DNA of 64,000 nt from Roseobacter sp. MH60115 (GTDB lineage: Bacteria; Pseudomonadota; Alphaproteobacteria; Rhodobacterales; Rhodobacteraceae), in contig NZ_JADOBQ010000001.1 in assembly GCF_015644665.1 (NCBI RefSeq), positions 682,001-746,000 on the forward strand, read 5' to 3'. Under the pieces are notes generated by a model. It was not told where the DNA came from. It saw only the letters and a program-made list of their open reading frames with translations, and did no database searches. Shown in pieces: positions 49,900 through 57,895 of the stretch. The translations under genes were made by a program, and so were the position numbers. How positions within the stretch are numbered: position 1 is the stretch's first letter; every line of letters starts with the position of its first letter.

Positions 49900-50702
49900 T
49901 GACGCGCATCGCAGCACTTTTAACAACGGTGTTCTTGGGCACCGCCGCATTGGCCGAAGACATCAAACTGGCCGTGACCACCTCATTTGAAAACTCCGGC
50001 CTAGCCGATGTGCTGTTACCGGCCATCAAGGAAGATCTCGATCTGGATGTGCAACTGCTCGTGGTCGGTACCGGCCAGGCCCTGCGGTTGGGAGAGGCGG
50101 GGGATGTCGATGCGATCCTGGTGCACTCCCGCACGGCCGAGGAGAAGTTCGTGGCCGAAGGCCATGGCACCTACCGGCGCGAGATCATGTATAATGATTT
50201 TGTCTTCATCGGGCCCAAGGAGGATCCGGCTGGCGTGGCCAAGGCAGGCTCAGCTGCCGAAGCTCTCAAACGTATCGGTGTGGTCAAACCCGCCTTTGTC
50301 AGCCGCGGCGATGACAGCGGTACCCACAAAAAGGAAATCGCCCTCTGGCAGGCGGCTGATCTGGCGCCAGAGAGTTTTGGCGACTGGTACCGGGAAGTCG
50401 GCGCAGGGATGGGTGCGAGCCTGAACACGGCGGCGGGTCTCGATGCCTACATCCTGGCGGATCGCGCGAGCTGGCTCAACTTTGGCAACAAGGCGGGCCT
50501 CGATCTGCTCTATGCCGGGGACGCGGCACTCTTCAACCAATACGCCTTTCTGGCCGTGAACCCGGAGAAACACGCCCATGTCCGGAATGATCTGGCGCTG
50601 CAGCTGGAAGACTGGCTGACCAGCCCGCGCGCAGCAGAGCTGATCAACGGCTACACCATCAACGGCGAGACGCTCTTTATCTTCAACGCAAAACCCGAAT
50701 AG
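49896..50702 (+). CDS. tupA: Tungstate-binding periplasmic protein TupA
   Basis: A 268-residue binding protein with a signal peptide cleaved near ALAED. The oxyanion-binding motifs of TupA are all present: LAVTTSFENSGLADVLLP (TTS), DAILVHSRTAEEKFVAEG (VHS) and SRGDDSGTHKKEIALWQ. These set it apart from ModA. It is last in tupBCA, an unusual order in which the binding protein follows permease and ATPase. Parts of it resemble the N-terminal half of the cytochrome-like protein at 54882. Confidence 0.95.
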   Translation: MMTRIAALLTTVFLGTAALAEDIKLAVTTSFENSGLADVLLPAIKEDLDLDVQLLVVGTGQALRLGEAGDVDAILVHSRTAEEKFVAEGHGTYRREIMYNDFVFIGPKEDPAGVAKAGSAAEALKRIGVVKPAFVSRGDDSGTHKKEIALWQAADLAPESFGDWYREVGAGMGASLNTAAGLDAYILADRASWLNFGNKAGLDLLYAGDAALFNQYAFLAVNPEKHAHVRNDLALQLEDWLTSPRAAELINGYTINGETLFIFNAKPE

Positions 50703-50713
50703 GCAAAACCCCA

Positions 50714-50749
50714 GGCGGTCAGGGCGATGATTGGGTCGTAATGACCGCC
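50714..50749 (+). terminator. Possible hairpin terminator after tupA
   Basis: GGCGGTCA (50714-50721) pairs perfectly with TGACCGCC (50742-50749) over a 20-base loop, 11 bases after the tupA stop. No T-run follows at once, so it may be a Rho-dependent end or a stabilising stem. Confidence 0.4.
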
Positions 50750-50850
50750 CGGAACCCATTTTGATCATACCTTTGCGACGCCGCTGATGTCAGCACCGTT
50801 CCCGCCGCCGCCGACGGGTTTTGCGATTCGAACGCGCTCGGGGATCGTCC

Positions 50851-51186
50851 CTAGTGCACAGCGAAATCCGACAGCGCATTTATGACAACTATTCCCGCGA
50901 TTATCAGTGAAAGTCCGATGCAAGCCGCGAGGTCCAGCCGCTGCCCAAAGATGAATATACCTGCCAGGACGACCACAATGATGCCAAGGCCGGAGGCCAA
51001 TGCGTATGTGATGCCAACGGGCATGTACTTCAACGCCAGGGTCAGGAAGTAGAAAGACCCCCCAAGCCCCGCAACCACCAAAAGCGAGGGCCAGAGCCGG
51101 GTGAACTGCGCACTGGCGTTCAATGCGGAGTACCCCACGGCTTCGGCAATGACGGATGCGATGAGGTAAAGATAATGAGTTGGCAA
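50851..51186 (-). CDS. Small multidrug resistance (SMR) family transporter
   Basis: A 111-residue four-helix transporter. YLIASVIAEAVGYSALNASA carries the conserved membrane Glu of EmrE-like proteins. YFLTLALKYMPVGITYALAS and GLGIIVVVLAGIFIFGQRLD are hallmark segments of the family. The start is a TTG at 51186 with AAGGAG six bases upstream. It should export cationic compounds or act as a spermidine/guanidinium-type carrier. It is divergent from the LytTR gene over 227 bases. Confidence 0.93.
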   Translation of the reverse strand: MPTHYLYLIASVIAEAVGYSALNASAQFTRLWPSLLVVAGLGGSFYFLTLALKYMPVGITYALASGLGIIVVVLAGIFIFGQRLDLAACIGLSLIIAGIVVINALSDFAVH

Positions 51187-51413
51187 GATGGTCTCCTTGT
51201 TCGATGATTTTGCTGCGGCTGGGCGCCACGGAAAACGGATGGTCAGATGGCCTCATGTCGGAACCACGCGCATAGGCAGATCTGCCCTGCGGGCAGGTGA
51301 TGGTGAAGAGGTACAGTCCGCCTTTCGGGTAATAGGCATGTGTGACTGGTTGCGGTGTCGGTGTTCTGCTACCGTCGCTAAGCAACTGAAGAAATGGGTC
51401 TGGCGTCAACGAC

Positions 51414-52193
51414 ATGGCAAAAGTCGCGAACGACACGGTTGTGGCGGAAACCATTGCCGAGGCACGGGCCTTGGCGCAGCGCGGACGGTTTTGGGCGGCG
51501 CTGCTGGGCTTGGGTTTCGTGATCGGCCTGACCGGTCCGTTTGGCACCTATGACACGCTGCCGACGGTGCTGCGCGCCGCCTATTGGACGGTCGTTGTCA
51601 CGACAACGTTTTGGCTTGGATATCTGGTGTCCTTCGCTGTCGCGACCTGTGCGGAAGCCTATGGTATTCATGCGCCGATCAGCCTTGGGATCGGGGCGGC
51701 GGTTGCGAGTGTTCCGCTGACCGCCTGGCTTGCGGGCCTTCACATGGCGTTTTTCGCGACACCGTTCTGGGCCAATGCGGGGGAGCTTCTGCCTTACGTG
51801 ATTGTCATTTCTTTCGCTGCTGCCACCTTGTTCGAGGCCGTCTCCTCACGCGAAGTGGTCCCGGTGCCGCGCGCGGCGTCAACGTCCGGGCCTGCTTGGC
51901 TTGATCAATTGCCTGCACATCTGGGCAAGGACCTGATCTTGCTGCACGCGCAGGATCACTACGTCCGGGCCGAGACTGCGCTGGGTCAGACATTGATCAG
52001 AACGACGCTGCATGACGCAGCGACTGATCTGGGTTACTATGGCATACGCCTTCACCGATCATGGTGGGTCGCCCGAGGTGCAATCCAGGCGCAGCGGTAC
52101 CGCAATGGCGCCCCAGTGGTTGTCTTGCAAGATGGGCGCGAGCTTCCCGTCGGTCGCACGTACCGCCGAGCGTTGAAAGATGCGCTCCGATAA
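51414..52193 (+). CDS. Membrane-bound LytTR DNA-binding regulator
   Basis: A 259-residue protein with four predicted membrane helices (residues about 28-48, 55-80, 88-112, 120-140) and a C-terminal LytTR domain (about 165-259). The latter includes GKDLILLHAQDHYVRAETAL, GIRLHRSWWVARGAIQAQRY and QDGRELPVGRTYRRALKDAL, typical of LytTR folds. No receiver or kinase domain is present, so the membrane part itself may sense a signal. It could regulate the divergent SMR gene. The ribosome binding site is weak. Confidence 0.88.
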   Translation: MAKVANDTVVAETIAEARALAQRGRFWAALLGLGFVIGLTGPFGTYDTLPTVLRAAYWTVVVTTTFWLGYLVSFAVATCAEAYGIHAPISLGIGAAVASVPLTAWLAGLHMAFFATPFWANAGELLPYVIVISFAAATLFEAVSSREVVPVPRAASTSGPAWLDQLPAHLGKDLILLHAQDHYVRAETALGQTLIRTTLHDAATDLGYYGIRLHRSWWVARGAIQAQRYRNGAPVVVLQDGRELPVGRTYRRALKDALR

Positions 52194-52327
52194 CGGCTGC
52201 CTATACGTCAGCAGTCATCCACGTGAGCCTGCCGGCAATCTGCTGTGCTGGCATCCCTGTCATACAGATGGGTATTTTTCGCGGCCACGGTGCGCGCCTG
52301 CGTCACCCGGCCCGCCTCACTCCGGCG

Positions 52328-52822
52328 CTAGTGCTGGTGTGGTTCGTCGTCCAGCGACCCGTGGATGGCGAATTGTTCGATGCCAGCGTCCTGCGATTCG
52401 ATCATGCGGTAGCTTTCCTTCACGCCCGCCTCGGTCAACTCGCGCGTGACCGTCAGCAGGGTGTTGAACGCCTGATCCTCGCAGAGCGCGACCATCTGGC
52501 TGATCTCTTCCATCGCCACCCCCATCGCCGCCTCGACCGATGGGGCGCCGTAGATGTCCACGAAATGCTGGGCGAGGGCGGTGGCAATCGCATCGCGCTC
52601 GTTCTCCTCGATCTGGGTGACGGCGACAAAGCTCGCGCGGCCAAAGGTTTCCACGCCCATCCAGCCGTTAGTGAAGGCCTGCTTCGCTTTGCCGGTCAGA
52701 TCAGCCTCCGACCAGTTGGAAAACTCGAACCCGCCCGAAATGCACCATTCGCCGGTGCGCGCGGGGCTGTGAAAGACGCGGGTGTCGCTGTCGTCGAAAT
52801 GAATGGCGCGAGCCAGTTTCAT
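52328..52822 (-). CDS. DUF6505-like protein, formate dehydrogenase neighbour
   Basis: A 164-residue conserved protein of unknown function that I recall as DUF6505. It starts MKLARAIHFDDSDTRVFHSP and has GEWCISGGFEFSNWSEADL, then AFTNGWMGVETFGRASFVAV. No signal peptide or metal motif is obvious. It overlaps the next gene by ATGA and belongs to the leftward operon DUF6494, Mrp, lipoate-ligase-like and DUF6505. That operon adjoins the formate dehydrogenase genes, suggesting a role in their maturation. Confidence 0.8.
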   Translation of the reverse strand: MKLARAIHFDDSDTRVFHSPARTGEWCISGGFEFSNWSEADLTGKAKQAFTNGWMGVETFGRASFVAVTQIEENERDAIATALAQHFVDIYGAPSVEAAMGVAMEEISQMVALCEDQAFNTLLTVTRELTEAGVKESYRMIESQDAGIEQFAIHGSLDDEPHQH

Positions 52823-53523
52823 GGCATCTCCCTCAGGGTGCTGGTCAGCGGTATGATTGTCGAGCCGTCGTCCTGCTGCAACAGCAAACCGAAGGTTTCG
52901 TCAATGCCGCGATAGGTGCCGGTTTTGCCCTTCAGGGTGATCGGATCGCCAATGCCGTGGGCCAGCCCGGTCCATTCGTTGTGCACCGGTTTCACGCCCT
53001 CATCGTCCCAGCGGTTGATCCAGACCAGTGTGTGTCGCACCCAGGCTTCCAGCAGTTCCACCGGGTCCACCTCGCCGCAGCCTTCGGCAGAGAGCGAGGT
53101 CACATCCGGCGTGGTGCCGGTCTCTTCCTGATCCGACCAGAGCGTAAGCGCCAGCCCGATCACCAGCCAATCCGGCGTGCGCTCCGGATCCTCCGGGGCC
53201 GCCGCTGCCTGCAGCGTGCCGCAGCGCGCGCCATTGAGCCGCAGGCCACCGTCCCAGTCCAGATGCACCGAGACCTCCGGCGGGGCCAGCGCACCAAAGG
53301 CGTTCTGAAACCCGACCCCACAGACCGGCAGCATGATCATCGCATCGCGCAGTGCAACCTCGGGAGCAAAGACAATGGCCGCCCGCAAGTGATCGGGTGC
53401 AATGTCATAGGCCACCAGCCCGGCGTCGCAGCCTTGCGCCGCCTCTTCGCAGGCCGCGCGGAACGGGTCCGCTCCCGCCGTCACGAGGCCCGAGAACAGA
53501 GGCGGGAACTGCGCGCCGCTCAT
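52819..53523 (-). CDS. DUF4444 / biotin-lipoate ligase-like protein
   Basis: A 234-residue protein that resembles a biotin/lipoate-protein ligase fold with a C-terminal DUF4444 domain. FPPLFSGLVTAGADPFRAAC opens it; VCGVGFQNAFGALAPPEVSV and PDWLVIGLALTLWSDQEETG are in the core; NEWTGLAHGIGDPITLKGKT and GTYRGIDETFGLLLQQDDG match the small C-terminal domain. The usual ligase GRGRxG adenylate-binding motif is not evident, so it may not be a ligase. It is coupled by overlaps to mrp and DUF6505. Confidence 0.82.
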   Translation of the reverse strand: MSGAQFPPLFSGLVTAGADPFRAACEEAAQGCDAGLVAYDIAPDHLRAAIVFAPEVALRDAMIMLPVCGVGFQNAFGALAPPEVSVHLDWDGGLRLNGARCGTLQAAAAPEDPERTPDWLVIGLALTLWSDQEETGTTPDVTSLSAEGCGEVDPVELLEAWVRHTLVWINRWDDEGVKPVHNEWTGLAHGIGDPITLKGKTGTYRGIDETFGLLLQQDDGSTIIPLTSTLREMP

Positions 53524-54587
53524 GCCTTGCCGTCAGCGATCAGGCTGCGGGCCACGGCGCGAAAGGCCTCTGCCTGCGGGCTGTCGGGTTTGGACACCAC
53601 GATGGGTGCGCCGCCATCCGCCGCCATGCGGATGTCCAGATGCAGCGGGATTTCCGCCAGCAGAGGCACGCCCAGCTTCTCCGCCTCCGCCGCCACGCCG
53701 CCATGGCCAAAGACATGCTCCTCATGGCCGCAGTTGGAGCAGATGTGGGTGGACATATTCTCGATCATACCGAGGATCGGCGTGCCGAGCTGGTTGAACA
53801 TGTCGATCCCCTTGCGCGCATCCAGCAGCGCCACATCCTGCGGCGTCGAAACAACAACCGCACCATCGACCTGGAATTTCTGCGTCAGGGTCATCTGCAC
53901 GTCCCCGGTGCCGGGTGGCAGATCGACAATCAGCACGTCCAATGCCCCCCATTGCACCTGGTTCATCATCTGCTGCAGGGCACCCATCAGCATCGGGCCG
54001 CGCCAGACGGTCGCCTGATCGTCATTTGTCATCAGACCGATTGACATCATGGTCACGCCGAAATTGCGCATCGGCAGGATGGTCTTGCCATCGGGGGAGG
54101 CCGGACGCCCGGAGACACCCAGCATGCGCGGCTGCGACGGGCCATAGACGTCCGCATCGAGCAAACCGACACGGCGGCCCTCGGCGGCCAGCGCACAGGC
54201 GATGTTGGAGGAGATGGTGGATTTGCCCACGCCGCCCTTGCCCGAGGCAATGGCCAGGATGCGGTCAATGCCGGCCACCTTTTGCGGACCGCTGGGCGCG
54301 GATTTCTGGGGTTTCAGATCGGGCGGGGCAGAGGGCGTGCTATGCGCGGTCATGACCACCGAGACGGTGCCAACGCCGGGCAGGGCTTGCACCGCCGCCT
54401 CCGCCGTCTTCTGGACTTTGCCATAAAGATCCGCCTGCGAAGGCGGTACCTCGATCACAAAGCGCACGGCGCCTCCGTCCCCGAGGGTCAAGGCCTTGAT
54501 CAGCCCGGCAGACATCAGGTCGGACCCGCTGACCGGGTCTTCGATCTCCTTCAGCGCGGCCAGAACCGCGTCGCGTGTCAGACTCAT
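53520..54587 (-). CDS. mrp: Mrp/NBP35 family iron-sulfur cluster carrier ATPase
   Basis: A 355-residue P-loop protein that carries and transfers [4Fe-4S] clusters. An N-terminal DUF59/MIP18-like domain (residues 1-85, VLAALKEIEDPVSGSDLMSA) is followed by the deviant Walker A IASGKGGVGKSTISSNIACA. IVDLPPGTGDVQMTL is also conserved. ENMSTHICSNCGHEEHVFGH carries the CxxC that bridges clusters in the dimer. In this operon it may supply Fe-S clusters for formate dehydrogenase or the polyferredoxin nearby. Confidence 0.93.
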   Translation of the reverse strand: MSLTRDAVLAALKEIEDPVSGSDLMSAGLIKALTLGDGGAVRFVIEVPPSQADLYGKVQKTAEAAVQALPGVGTVSVVMTAHSTPSAPPDLKPQKSAPSGPQKVAGIDRILAIASGKGGVGKSTISSNIACALAAEGRRVGLLDADVYGPSQPRMLGVSGRPASPDGKTILPMRNFGVTMMSIGLMTNDDQATVWRGPMLMGALQQMMNQVQWGALDVLIVDLPPGTGDVQMTLTQKFQVDGAVVVSTPQDVALLDARKGIDMFNQLGTPILGMIENMSTHICSNCGHEEHVFGHGGVAAEAEKLGVPLLAEIPLHLDIRMAADGGAPIVVSKPDSPQAEAFRAVARSLIADGKA

Positions 54588-54785
54588 TTATCCTTGCCCG
54601 CCAGAGATTTGCCCGGTCACGACATGTTCCATATCCAGTCCGTCGATGGTCAGCACCACCTTGGCCTCATAGGTTTTGCCGCTGGTATCCCCGGCATTGC
54701 GCATGGCCTCTTCGATGGCCTGCTGCGAGGTCACGCCGACCTGTTTGAGGAATTTGCGCATCGACATGTTGAAGTCTTCTGACAT
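54588..54785 (-). CDS. DUF6494 small protein
   Basis: A 65-residue protein: it opens MSEDFNMSMRKFLKQVGVTS and has AKVVLTIDGLDMEHVVTGQI near its end. It matches what I recall as DUF6494, a small family of unknown function often near mrp in alphaproteobacteria. The stop lies directly against the mrp start codon. It heads the leftward operon; AGGA is 8-9 bases before the ATG. The region to the divergent cytochrome gene is 96 bases. Confidence 0.85.
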   Translation of the reverse strand: MSEDFNMSMRKFLKQVGVTSQQAIEEAMRNAGDTSGKTYEAKVVLTIDGLDMEHVVTGQISGGQG

Positions 54786-54881
54786 GGGGTGGGTCCTTTT
54801 TTGCGGATGAGATGAAAACTTGACGGTGAATTGAGCGCCCGCCTAGGCTGTCTGGACAGAGCAGAGTTCGGGAGGGGCGAT

Positions 54882-55613
54882 ATGCGGAGAATACTGAGGG
54901 CGCTTGCCTGTCTTGTCCTCCTGCCCACCACGCTCAATGCAGAGGATTTGCGGTTGGCCGTGCCGGAGGCGCTGGAGGCCACGGGGCTGGCGCAATACCT
55001 CGCGCCGCGCTTTTCGCTGAAAACATCCGTGCGGATTGCGCGCGTGGGCCCGGATGCCGAGGCCGAGATGCGGTTCACCCGCGGCGGCACGGCAGTGTTT
55101 GAAGGGCCGCAGCAGCGTTGGGGGCTGGAGCATGATGGCGACCCGCGCGCGGTGCGGTTTCTGGAGTGGCTGAAATCCGACGTGGGCAAGCGCACGATTG
55201 AAAGCTTCACGGCAGAGGACGGTACCACCTATTCCGCCACGCTGACGCAGGCGACGGTCGAGGTGGAGGTGAGCTTTGACGGCGACAGACGAAAAGGCGA
55301 GGCACTCTCGCTGTCGCTCTGCGGGCGCTGTCACGTGATCAACGAGAGCAACAGGATGAACGGCATGGGCTCTACGCCCTCTTTCCGGGTCCTGCGGGGC
55401 CTGTCGGACTGGGACCGGCGCTTTGCCAATTTCCATCTGCTCAACCCGCACCCGAGCTTCACGCAGATCGACGGGGTGACTGATCCGTTTGATCCAACAC
55501 TGCCGTCGCCCATCGTGCCGGTCGAACTGACGGTCGATGACCTGGAGGCGATCCTCGCCTATGTGTCCGGGGTGGCCCCGGCGGATCTGGGCGCGCCGCT
55601 GCAACTTCAGTGA
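54882..55613 (+). CDS. c-type cytochrome with a degenerate TupA-like N-terminal domain
   Basis: A 243-residue exported protein. The start at 54882 (MRRILRALACLVLLPTTLNA) has GGGAGGGGCG upstream and a signal peptide ending at AED. Residues 21-120 resemble TupA with its middle removed: EDLRLAVPEALEATGLAQYL matches the TupA opening EDIKLAVTTSFENSGLADVL, and RFLEWLKSDVGKRTIESFTA matches the TupA end LEDWLTSPRAAELINGYT. The oxyanion-binding TTS, VHS and SRGDDSGTH motifs are lost. Residues 140-243 form a c-type heme domain with CGRCH at 147-151 and a likely axial Met in RMNGMGSTPSF. It faces the polyferredoxin gene and overlaps its end by seven bases. An electron carrier for formate oxidation is plausible. 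Confidence 0.82.
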   Translation: MRRILRALACLVLLPTTLNAEDLRLAVPEALEATGLAQYLAPRFSLKTSVRIARVGPDAEAEMRFTRGGTAVFEGPQQRWGLEHDGDPRAVRFLEWLKSDVGKRTIESFTAEDGTTYSATLTQATVEVEVSFDGDRRKGEALSLSLCGRCHVINESNRMNGMGSTPSFRVLRGLSDWDRRFANFHLLNPHPSFTQIDGVTDPFDPTLPSPIVPVELTVDDLEAILAYVSGVAPADLGAPLQLQ

Positions 55614-57562
55614 TCCCTGCGCTTGCTCAGGTAATCATCCGTGGTGCGCACGGCGGGCCGCTCGCCCCCGGCGAAGGGGTTGTTTTGCGAATGGTACTGC
55701 GCCTGTATCCGGCAGTTGTCACACATCTCGATCATGCGGATGGTGTCGGGATTGGCGAACATCGCGTGTTTGCCCGCGAGCTTTTCCTTGATCCGTTCCA
55801 CCGTTGATTCGGACCCGAAGAGCGCGCCGCATTCGATGCAAGGAAAGGGTTCTTCCTCATGCATCACCACTTGCGTAAACGCGGAGTCTGTCAGATTCAG
55901 TTGCGGGGTCAGGGTGATGGCATCTTCCGGGCAGATATTGCTGCAAAGACCGCATTGCAGGCAGGCGTCTTCCTGAAACCGCAGCTGGGGCTTGTCCGGG
56001 TTGTCGCCAAGCGCCCCCGCCGGGCACAGCGACACACAGGAGAGGCATAGGGTGCAGGCCTCCTGATCCACAAGCACCGCGCCATAGGGGGCGGCTTCGG
56101 GCAGGGGGATGACCTCAGCCTCCGGCTGCAGGGCCTTGGCGGCGAGGCGGGTGACCTGACGGCGGCTGCCAAGGGGCAGGATGGGGTCCTGAACGGCTTT
56201 GGCCTCTGTGTCTGTGTAGAGCGCGTCGCTCAGGGCATCAGGATCGCTCAAGTCCAGCAGCGCGACGCCGTCCTGTCCTGCAATCGCATTGGCCAGGGAC
56301 ATCTCCTGTTCCAGCACCGCGCCTTCGCTGCGCGGGGCCAGCAGAACCGACACATGGGCAAAGCCGCAGGCCAGGGCGGCCAGCATTTCCGCGTGGCCAA
56401 AGCTGGCCAGAGCGGAGACCGAGAGGGGGATCACATCGGCGGGCAATCCGCGACCGTATCGTGCCGCGAGCGAAATCATCTCGGCACCAAAGTCATCGTC
56501 ATGCACCAGCAGGCGCGGGGCCGTGCCGCCCGCCTTGCGATAGGTGCCGGCCAGCGTGTTCAGCCGCGCAAAGAGGTTGGCCACCGGCGGCGCGTCATAG
56601 GTGATCGCACCGGAGGGGCAGAGCGACGCACAGGCCCCGCAGCCCGCGCAGATCATCGGATCGATGGCCACATGTTCCCCGGCGGAGGTGATCGCACCGG
56701 TAGGGCAGATGTTCAGACATTTCGAGCAGGCGGGCTGCTCGGCGCGGGAATGGGCGCAGAGCGGTTCTTCCAGCCGCACGTAGAGTGGCTTTTCAAAAGT
56801 ACCGATCATCTGCGAAGCGTCGAGCACCGCCTTGGCCACGGCGGTCTGGCTGCCCGGATCGGCGCGCAGGTATCCGTCGCGTTTTTCCGGGGCCGGAAAG
56901 AGGGGCGTGTCGCCACTCAGATCAAGGATGACATCACAGGTACTCCGCGCGCCATCTTTGGGGGGTGTCCAGTCGGCAGCACCACGCCCCCCGGCGACGA
57001 TCTGGCGAAAGCCATCAATGCGGATGTCGAACTGACCCAGCGACCCGGTCGCGCCGCGCAGCGTGCCGCAGACCGCGTCAAAAGCCAGGCCCGGTGTGGT
57101 CTCAAGCGGGGCAGGGGTCAGGAGTGTCACGGCCAGAACACCGGCCAGATCCCGGGCGGCCTGCTGCGCGACCTCGCCCGATCCGATGATCAGGCAGGCG
57201 CCGTTCGAGATCACGTCGCGGGTGCGTTCGGGCGGGCGGACCACCATGGCCTCGGCGGCAAGGGCGGCCATTTTCGGTGCCGCCTCCGCGGCTTCATCGC
57301 TCCAGCCCGCGCGGTCGCGCAGATCGACGAAACGGGGCTCGGGCGCTTCAACTTCCTCGGCCAACTCCCTGAAGAGAGGGGCTTCCTGTTGGCAGGCGAC
57401 CATCACGTCCTCCTCGCCAAGATGCTGGGCAACCTCTGCGATCTGGGCGCCGCAGGCATGGGTGAAGAGTTTCGTGCACCCCAGGCCCGTGGCCTTCGCA
57501 ATCGCGTCACCATCTACGGCCTGACTGCCCAAACAGTCGCAAAGCACCAGTTTTTTTGTCAT
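55607..57562 (-). CDS. Multi-cluster 4Fe-4S binding protein of the formate dehydrogenase locus
   Basis: A 651-residue iron-sulfur protein. The start at 57562 (MTKKLVLCDCLGSQAVDGD) excludes a spurious upstream extension. It has at least two pairs of ferredoxin clusters: ACSKCLNICPTGAI with CAGCGACASLCPSGAI, and CTLCLSCVSLCPAGAL with CLQCGLCSNICPEDAI. Near the C-terminus PFPCIECGALFGS and MIEMCDNCRIQAQ give four more Cys. An N-terminal Cys pair (LCDCLG, THACGA) may hold another site. Such genes commonly flank formate dehydrogenase in alphaproteobacteria. It may deliver electrons to, or assemble clusters for, the complex. The operator region of 333 bases separates it from the rightward fdh operon. 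Confidence 0.88.
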   Translation of the reverse strand: MTKKLVLCDCLGSQAVDGDAIAKATGLGCTKLFTHACGAQIAEVAQHLGEEDVMVACQQEAPLFRELAEEVEAPEPRFVDLRDRAGWSDEAAEAAPKMAALAAEAMVVRPPERTRDVISNGACLIIGSGEVAQQAARDLAGVLAVTLLTPAPLETTPGLAFDAVCGTLRGATGSLGQFDIRIDGFRQIVAGGRGAADWTPPKDGARSTCDVILDLSGDTPLFPAPEKRDGYLRADPGSQTAVAKAVLDASQMIGTFEKPLYVRLEEPLCAHSRAEQPACSKCLNICPTGAITSAGEHVAIDPMICAGCGACASLCPSGAITYDAPPVANLFARLNTLAGTYRKAGGTAPRLLVHDDDFGAEMISLAARYGRGLPADVIPLSVSALASFGHAEMLAALACGFAHVSVLLAPRSEGAVLEQEMSLANAIAGQDGVALLDLSDPDALSDALYTDTEAKAVQDPILPLGSRRQVTRLAAKALQPEAEVIPLPEAAPYGAVLVDQEACTLCLSCVSLCPAGALGDNPDKPQLRFQEDACLQCGLCSNICPEDAITLTPQLNLTDSAFTQVVMHEEEPFPCIECGALFGSESTVERIKEKLAGKHAMFANPDTIRMIEMCDNCRIQAQYHSQNNPFAGGERPAVRTTDDYLSKRRDH

Positions 57563-57895
57563 CTCTCCCCCAGCGGCTGCAGCAACGCCATCGTCCCCCC
57601 AACATATATAGGGCACTGGCGCACAAAAAGGCAGGAAACGGCGGCGGCGTAAACCGGAATCGACCGCGCATCTGCCCGGTCCTGCCGGTCTGTCCACATG
57701 AAGGCGCAGGTCCAAGCGGCCCCATCCAAATGCAAAATCGCTAAAGCCCCTGTAATTCAGAGAGTTGGGGAAATGCAAGCCGACCGGCGCAGGCCTCTAC
57801 GACTAAATGTGTACAGATGCATGCTTTTTTTTCTGGGATAATGACCGGGGTTTGCTAAGGTAGGCTCAAGTACAGCGCGCGTTTGAGGAGCAATC
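57563..57895. other. 333-base divergent promoter region of the formate dehydrogenase locus
   Basis: No gene is supported here. The leftward part is an extension of the polyferredoxin frame that has no ribosome binding site and no family match. The rightward part has an AT-rich stretch, TTTTTTTTCTGGGATAATG at about 57825-57843; GATAAT at 57837-57842 is a possible -10 element for the fdh operon, about 54 bases before the TTG start. No clear FNR, NarL or ModE site was identified. Confidence 0.4.

Noticed and set aside
52819-53523. Active lipoate or biotin ligase
   Set aside because: The adenylate-binding GRGRxG-type motif of such ligases is not evident, so only a fold-level resemblance is claimed.
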